From positions 1-11,507 of the forward strand of contig JAKLIE010000013.1 in assembly GCA_022709775.1 (NCBI GenBank): a DNA stretch of 11,507 bases. The letters are read 5' to 3'. The position numbers and the translations under genes were made by a program. Numbering within the stretch: the stretch's first letter is position 1; every line of letters starts with the position of its first letter. This document shows, piece after piece, positions 7,407 to 11,507 of the stretch. The notes beneath the pieces are model-generated. The model was not told where the DNA came from and searched no databases. It was given only the letters and a program-made list of their open reading frames with translations. Origin of the DNA: Pseudomonadota bacterium (GTDB taxonomy: Bacteria > Pseudomonadota > Gammaproteobacteria > Burkholderiales > Casimicrobiaceae).

Positions 7407-8385
7407 TCAGGCGGCGACTCGCGTCGCCGTGTCCCGGACCGGCGCACCTCCACCGGAGGTCGGCGCATCGAGCGGCCCGCGACCGCGCACGGCGCGTGCC
7501 GCGACCGAGGCGAGCACGCAGGAGGCGATGCGGCTTTCCATCGTCTCGGCGCGCGTGGTCGCGACGATCGGCACTCGTGCGCCGAGCACCAGTCCGGCGG
7601 CGAGCGCGCCGGTGACCGCGACGATCGTGCGCACGACCATCACCGCGCATTCCATCGTCGGCGCGACGAGCACGTCGGCGCGGCCGGCGACCTCCGACGA
7701 TGCGCCCTGCTGGCGCGCCGCTTCGGACGAAAGCGCGACGTCAGGCGTCATCGGCCCCTCGACGCGTGCGCCGTGCATCGCGCCGCCGGCGGCCATCGCC
7801 TTCAGCGCGGTCGCGTCGGCCGTCGACGCGAAGGCGGCCGACGGGCCGTCGACGGCGGCGAGCAGCGCGACGGCAGGCCTCGCAATTCCGAGCGAGACCG
7901 CGAGCCCGATCGTGCTGGAGAGGATGTCGCGTTTCGCGGCGAGCGTCGGTGCCACGTTGAGACGGTCGTCCGCGACGATCAACGGTTGCGCACGCCCGGG
8001 GACGTCGAGCAGTGTCGCGTGCGAGAGCCGACTGTCGGTCCGCAGCCCGTTCTCCGGCGCCGCGACCGGCGTCAGCAGTGTGCCGTCCGAGACCATCCCC
8101 TTGACGAGCGCCTCCACGCGGCCTTCGCGCGCGAGCTGCCGCGGCGGCCCCGTCGTCCGCGGTGTCGACGATCGGGAGCCGGGAGATGTCGAGCCCCGCA
8201 CGGTTCGCGGTATCGCGGATGCGGGCTTCGGGGCCGACGAGGGTCGGCGCGAGGTAGCCGGCGAAGGCGCCCGCCAGCGCCAGTTGCAGCGAATCGACGT
8301 CGCACGGGTACACGATGGCGGCCGGCAGCGGAGGCAGCTGGCGCGCCCGTTCGACGAGCTTCTGGAGGTTCGCCCGGAGAGGCAT
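7407..8385 (-). pseudogene. Phosphate acetyl/butyryltransferase-like gene, frameshifted
   Basis: Family enzymes (PTA_PTB) move an acyl group between CoA and phosphate. The N-terminus reads from 8385 in one frame: MPLRANLQKLVERAR, then AAIVYPCDVDSLQLAL, LVGPEARI and AGLDISRLPIVDTADDG. Near 8125-8155 the homology jumps to another frame, which continues LAREGRVEALVKG, NGLRTDSRLSHATLLDVPG, AAKRDILSSTIGLAVSLGI and GLVLGARVPIV to a stop at 7407. The sequence has one base too many or two too few at a GC-rich run that includes CCCC at 8148-8151. About 240 codons after the break stay open, so the lesion is recent or a sequencing error. Joined, the product would be about 325 residues, usual for the family. 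Some expected motifs are altered even away from the break. The gene lies 166 bases after dctM on the same strand, perhaps at the tail of that operon. Confidence 0.75.
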
Positions 8386-8551
8386 GGCCTGCGAAGCGTC
8401 GCAACCCGGCGGAGGCTTGTCAATGACCGCCGACGGAAGGCGCTTCCGGGGGGGCCTGCGGCGGCCCGGTCGGGTGCGTCGTGGCGTCGCGTCGGGCCTC
8501 CATGGATTCCGGTGCGCCGGCCCGGCGACCCGCGGCGCGGAGTGTCGGCCG
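8386..8551 (-). other. Gap between dctM and the acyltransferase-like gene
   Basis: I find no gene in these 166 bases. A weak stem (GCGCCG at 8514-8519 with CGGCGC at 8533-8538, 13-base loop, no T-run) follows the dctM stop. Another small stem, GGAAG (8435-8439) with CTTCC (8443-8447), lies further on. A perfect -35-like TTGACA reads leftwards at 8423-8418, but I see no acceptable -10 box at the right distance. Confidence 0.4.
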
Positions 8552-9868
8552 CTACAGCTTCAGCGCCACGAGGGCGACCGACGGCACGAACACGATCAGG
8601 AGTACCCGCAGCAGGTCCGACGCGAGGAACGGCACGATGCCCTTGAACGTCTCGATCATCGGCACGTCGCGCGCCATGCTGCTGATGATGAACACGTTCA
8701 TGCCGACCGGAGGCGTGATCAGTCCGATCTCGACGACCATCAGCGCCAGGATGCCGAACCAGATCGCCTTCGGGTCGTCCGCCAGGCCCCAGAAGTCGGT
8801 GCCCATGATGATCGGGAAGAAGATCGGGATGGTCAGGAGCAGCATCGACAGGCTGTCCATGATGCAGCCGAGGACGAGGTAGATCAGGATGATCGTCGCG
8901 AGGATGCCGAGCGGCGGAATGCCGAGCCCGGTGACCCAGGCGGCGAGCTCCTTCGGCAGCATCGTCAGCGCGAGGAAGACGTTGAGGATGTCCGCGCCGA
9001 GCATGATGAGGAAGATCATCCCGGTCGCCGCCGCGGTGCCGTAGACGCAGTCGAGGAACCCGCGCCCCTTTAGGCCGCCGGAGCGCCATGCGACGAACGC
9101 CGTGGCGAGCGCGCCGATCGACGCCGCCTCGGTGGGGGTGAAGATCCCGCCGTAGATCCCGCCGATGACCACGAGGAAGATCAGTACGACCGGCCACACG
9201 TCGACGAGCGCCCGGAGCCGCTCGATCCACGGCAATCGTGCGCCTGCGGGCGCCTGCTCCGGCGAGACCCGGGCGATGATGCCGACCACGACCATGTAAC
9301 CGACCGCCGCGATGATGCCGGGAAGGAACGCGGCCATGAAGAGCTTCGCGATGTTCTGCTCGGTCAGGATCGCGTAGATCACGAGCGGCACCGACGGAGG
9401 GATCAGGATGCCCAGCGTTCCGCCCGCTGCGATCGCGGCGGTCGCGAGCTTTGGGGAATAATTCTGGCGGCGGAGCTCGGGCAGCGCGACCTGGCCCATC
9501 GTCGCCGCGGTGGCGAGCGACGAGCCGCAGATGGCGCCGAAGCCGGCGCAGGCGGAGATCGCCGCCATCGCCATGCCGCCGCGCCAGTGTCCGATCAATG
9601 CATTGCCGGCCTGGAACAGCGCGCGCGAGAGGCCGCCGTGCGTGGCGAACTGTCCCATCAGCAGGAAAAGAGGCACGACCGACAGGTCGTAGACCGAGTA
9701 CCGGGCGTAGACCGCGGTCTGCAGGTACTTGAGCAGCGGTCCGAGGCCGGACACCCACACGTAGCCGATCGAACCGGCGGCCAGCATCGCGATCCCGATG
9801 TGGACGCGCAGCGCCAGCAGCGCGAGCATCAGCACGCCGATGACGGCGCCCTGCTCGACGCCGGTCAT
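8552..9868 (-). CDS. dctM: TRAP transporter large permease subunit (DctM)
   Basis: This is the 438-residue large membrane subunit of a tripartite ATP-independent periplasmic (TRAP) transporter, the ion-coupled translocation channel, of usual length for DctM. It is hydrophobic throughout with a dozen or so membrane segments. Hallmark stretches are VPLFLLMGQFATHGG (65-79), GFGAICGSSLATAATMG (109-125), GTLGILIPPSVPLVIYAI (150-167), GGIFTPTEAASIG (240-252), MDSLSMLLLTIPIFFPI (337-353) and GLITPPVGMNVF (382-393), all typical of the family. Its ATG overlaps the dctQ stop by four bases (ATGA at 9868-9865), showing translational coupling. The substrate, probably an organic acid, is set by DctP and cannot be read from this subunit. 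It is the last intact gene of the operon. Confidence 0.96.
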   Translation of the reverse strand: MTGVEQGAVIGVLMLALLALRVHIGIAMLAAGSIGYVWVSGLGPLLKYLQTAVYARYSVYDLSVVPLFLLMGQFATHGGLSRALFQAGNALIGHWRGGMAMAAISACAGFGAICGSSLATAATMGQVALPELRRQNYSPKLATAAIAAGGTLGILIPPSVPLVIYAILTEQNIAKLFMAAFLPGIIAAVGYMVVVGIIARVSPEQAPAGARLPWIERLRALVDVWPVVLIFLVVIGGIYGGIFTPTEAASIGALATAFVAWRSGGLKGRGFLDCVYGTAAATGMIFLIMLGADILNVFLALTMLPKELAAWVTGLGIPPLGILATIILIYLVLGCIMDSLSMLLLTIPIFFPIIMGTDFWGLADDPKAIWFGILALMVVEIGLITPPVGMNVFIISSMARDVPMIETFKGIVPFLASDLLRVLLIVFVPSVALVALKL

Positions 9869-10389
9869 GCGTCACCCTTCCGCAGGTCGTCCCGGGCGAC
9901 GAACAGCGCGGCGAAGCCGAGCAGTGCGAACGACGCCGTCATCGGCACGTACGCCACCCACGTCGGGAACCCGATCAGCATCGAGGCGTCGCCGGTGCGC
10001 TTCAAATCGGCCAGGCCGATCGCGAGCCGCCACGCGACGACGAAGGCGAGCGCCGCGAGCAGGAGGCCCGCGGCGACGTCGAGCGTGCGGACCACTCGCT
10101 TCGACGCGCGCGTCGTGAAGAAGTCGACGATGACGTGGCCGCGGGCGAGCTGGCAGTAGGGCAGCGCCATCGACACCGCGGCGGCACACAGGACCTGGAC
10201 GAGCTCGTAGTCGCCCAGGATCGGCTTGCCGAGGAACGTCCGGCCGACGATGCTCGCGAGCGACATCGCCGCCATGAAGATCAGCAGGACGCCCGCGCCG
10301 ACCGCGAACGCCTTGCACGATGCGATCAGCAGGCGCCCGGCCGGCCCGTGGTGATGCGACCGTACCTCGCTGACGACGACGTCGGCCAT
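9865..10389 (-). CDS. dctQ: TRAP transporter small permease subunit (DctQ)
   Basis: This 174-residue small membrane subunit associates with DctM in the inner membrane and helps dock the loaded binding protein. Four membrane segments lie at about 26-48, 62-80, 102-125 and 146-166. Family features are GDYELVQVLCAAAVSMALPY (59-78), RGHVIVDFF (83-91) and FPTWVAYVPM (141-150). The N-terminus is charged and has a short His run (12-14). The start at 10389 has a modest GGGA about 5 bases upstream. The gene ends inside the dctM start (ATGA). A strong hairpin lies between dctP and this gene, which may lower its expression relative to the binding protein. Confidence 0.94.
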   Translation of the reverse strand: MADVVVSEVRSHHHGPAGRLLIASCKAFAVGAGVLLIFMAAMSLASIVGRTFLGKPILGDYELVQVLCAAAVSMALPYCQLARGHVIVDFFTTRASKRVVRTLDVAAGLLLAALAFVVAWRLAIGLADLKRTGDASMLIGFPTWVAYVPMTASFALLGFAALFVARDDLRKGDA

Positions 10390-10419
10390 CGGTATCCCGT
10401 GTGTGTGGAATTCTTCCGG

Positions 10420-10444
10420 CGGGCGGCAGCGCTGCTGCCGCCCG
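10420..10444 (-). repeat. Perfect 11-bp hairpin between dctP and dctQ
   Basis: CGGGCGGCAGC (10420-10430) and GCTGCCGCCCG (10434-10444) are exact reverse complements with a 3-base loop. On the transcribed strand the hairpin begins 14 bases after the dctP stop and ends about 30 bases before the dctQ start. No T-run follows. By analogy with other binding-protein operons, it could protect the dctP message or partly terminate so that DctP is made in excess; that is inference. Confidence 0.6.
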
Positions 10445-10458
10445 GCACGGGCGCTTTG

Positions 10459-11490
10459 TTACTTCGAGTGCTTCTTCACCAGGTCGCGGGCGGCCTGCAG
10501 CAGCGCCTTGCCGTCCTGGCCTTTCGCGGAGACCGCGGCGGCCCACTGGTCGTCGAGCGCATCGGTGGCCTTGCGCCAGCGGTTGAGCTCGTCGGCCGGG
10601 ATCACGTTGATCTTGACGCCCGCCTCGACGATCGTCTTCCGGGCCGGCACGTCGGCGTCGCCCTGGATGCGGCCGAACGTCGCCGACGTCTCGAGCCCGG
10701 AATTCCGGTCGATCACGGCGCGCAGGTCGGCGGGCATCGACTGGTACTTGGCCAGGTTCATCGCCGTCGCGAAGATCGTCGCGCACATCGCGGGCTGGCT
10801 GCGGTCGGTCTCGGCGACGAACTTGGTCAGCTCGTCGAGCTTGATCGACGGCGCGATCTCGTAGGGCACGATCGCCCCGTCGATGACGCCCTTCGACAGG
10901 CCCTCCGGAATCCCGGGCAGCGGCATCCCCACCGGGGTCGCGCCCAGCATCGCCAGCATGCTGCTGGTCTGCCGGTTGGGCGCCCGCACCTTGAGGCCCT
11001 TGAAGTCCGCCTGCGTGCGGACCGGCTGCTTCACCGTGTAGACGTTGCACGGCCCGTTGACGTTGACCGCGATGAGCTTCGTCTCCTTGAACTCGTCCTT
11101 CGCGTGCGTGCTCGCGAACTCCCAGGCGGCGCGACTCGTCGCCTCGGGGGTGGTCGCCATGAACGGGAGCTCGAAGGCCTCGATCAGCGGGAAGCGGCCG
11201 GCCGTGTAGCCGGGCAGCGTCCAGACGATGTCGACCACGCCGTCCTTGACCTGGTCGATGAGCTGCGGCGGTGTGCCGCCGAGTTGCATCGACGGATAGA
11301 TCTGGCACTTCATCCGGCTGCCGGACTCGCGGGCGATCTTCTCGCACCAGGGCGCCAGGATCGTCGCAGGCCCCATCGCCGTCGACGGCCAGAAGTGGTG
11401 AACCTTGAGCGTGACCTCCTGCGCCAGTGCGGGCAAGGCAACGGCGGCGGCCAGGGCGAGCGCCAGGACGGGACGGAACGGGCGGTACAT
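10459..11490 (-). CDS. dctP: TRAP transporter periplasmic solute-binding protein (DctP)
   Basis: This 343-residue periplasmic protein captures the substrate and delivers it to DctQM. Residues 1-23 are a Sec signal peptide: basic start (MYRPFRP), hydrophobic core and an ALA cleavage site before Gln24. The mature protein opens with EVTLKVHHFWPSTAMG, and contains QIYPSMQLGG (63-72), GVVDIVWTLPGYTAGRFP (84-101) and FKGLKVRAPN (163-172). Arg169 in that last stretch matches the position of the family arginine that binds a substrate carboxylate, so an organic acid is likely; which one is unknown. The start at 11490 is well supported by AGAGGAGA ending 5 bases upstream. It is the first gene of dctPQM in this window. 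The promoter, if immediately upstream, lies beyond the right edge. Confidence 0.96.
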   Translation of the reverse strand: MYRPFRPVLALALAAAVALPALAQEVTLKVHHFWPSTAMGPATILAPWCEKIARESGSRMKCQIYPSMQLGGTPPQLIDQVKDGVVDIVWTLPGYTAGRFPLIEAFELPFMATTPEATSRAAWEFASTHAKDEFKETKLIAVNVNGPCNVYTVKQPVRTQADFKGLKVRAPNRQTSSMLAMLGATPVGMPLPGIPEGLSKGVIDGAIVPYEIAPSIKLDELTKFVAETDRSQPAMCATIFATAMNLAKYQSMPADLRAVIDRNSGLETSATFGRIQGDADVPARKTIVEAGVKINVIPADELNRWRKATDALDDQWAAAVSAKGQDGKALLQAARDLVKKHSK

Positions 11491-11494
11491 GAAC

Positions 11495-11502
11495 TTCTCC
11501 TC
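11495..11502 (-). promoter_or_regulatory. Ribosome binding site of dctP
   Basis: On the minus strand AGAGGAGA lies just before the ATG at 11490. It is the strongest Shine-Dalgarno sequence in the window and fits high production of the binding protein. Confidence 0.7.
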
Positions 11503-11507
11503 TCGGT

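Noticed and set aside
7401..7410. Palindrome CTGACGTCAG in the gap between convergent genes
   Set aside because: It is only 10 bases, overlaps the stop codon of the acyltransferase-like gene and has no T-run. It cannot be supported as a terminator or operator.
8125..8155. Programmed ribosomal frameshift in the acyltransferase-like gene
   Set aside because: I see no classical slippery heptamer with a following structure, and the family is normally a single frame. Mutation or sequencing error is simpler.
8385..8423. A promoter for the acyltransferase-like gene from the TTGACA reading leftwards at 8423-8418
   Set aside because: At 16-18 bases downstream no hexamer resembles TATAAT, so one perfect -35 box alone is not enough.
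7429..8646. A 405-codon plus-strand open frame opposite the acyltransferase-like gene
   Set aside because: The minus strand shows clear PTA_PTB motifs, while this frame gives Ala/Ser/Arg-rich sequence without motifs.
9872..11347. A 491-codon minus-strand open frame overlapping dctP and dctQ
   Set aside because: It is a frame-shifted reading of two confident TRAP genes with no recognisable domain.

Overview
The window is a GC-rich chromosomal segment with the codon pattern of a high-GC proteobacterium, third positions being mostly G or C. The best taxonomic clue is the large amino-acid decarboxylase, which reads like the Burkholderiales / betaproteobacterial form of the family. The AsmA-family protein and the three-part TRAP transporter fit the same group. 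I place it in Betaproteobacteria by recall of protein families, not by a search. I see no rRNA, tRNA, CRISPR array, insertion sequence, prophage gene or plasmid gene. Gene density is ordinary and no gap between genes exceeds about 205 bases.

Left part, plus strand: (1) an MFS transporter whose start lies off the left edge (1-1164); (2) a small cysteine-rich DUF1326 protein (1368-1970); (3) a DUF2182 multi-pass membrane protein (2009-2845), 38 bases further on; (4) a PLP-dependent Orn/Lys/Arg decarboxylase (3020-5323); (5) an AsmA-family envelope protein (5340-7364), 16 bases after the decarboxylase. Genes 2 and 3 look like a co-transcribed, probably metal-related module with no assigned function, and are the best candidate for undescribed biology here. 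Genes 4 and 5 are close enough to be one transcript.

Right part, minus strand: a TRAP transporter operon reads leftwards as dctP (11490-10459), dctQ (10389-9865) and dctM (9868-8552). It is followed on the same strand by a phosphate acetyl/butyryltransferase-like gene (8385-7407). That gene is split by a frameshift near 8125-8155, so it is a pseudogene, a sequencing error, or much less likely a programmed frameshift. It runs tail-to-tail into the AsmA gene with a 42-base gap.

How the genes work together: dctPQM should import an organic acid using an ion gradient, and the linked acyl-phosphate/CoA enzyme, if intact, could serve carboxylate metabolism. The decarboxylase should make a polyamine or diamine and consume a cytoplasmic proton, but no matching amino-acid/amine antiporter is visible. 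Several short GC-rich inverted repeats lie between genes (near 1185-1215, 1269-1300, 1975-2001, 2849-2871 and 10420-10444). The hairpins at 1975-2001 and 10420-10444 sit between genes of the same operon and may set relative expression.
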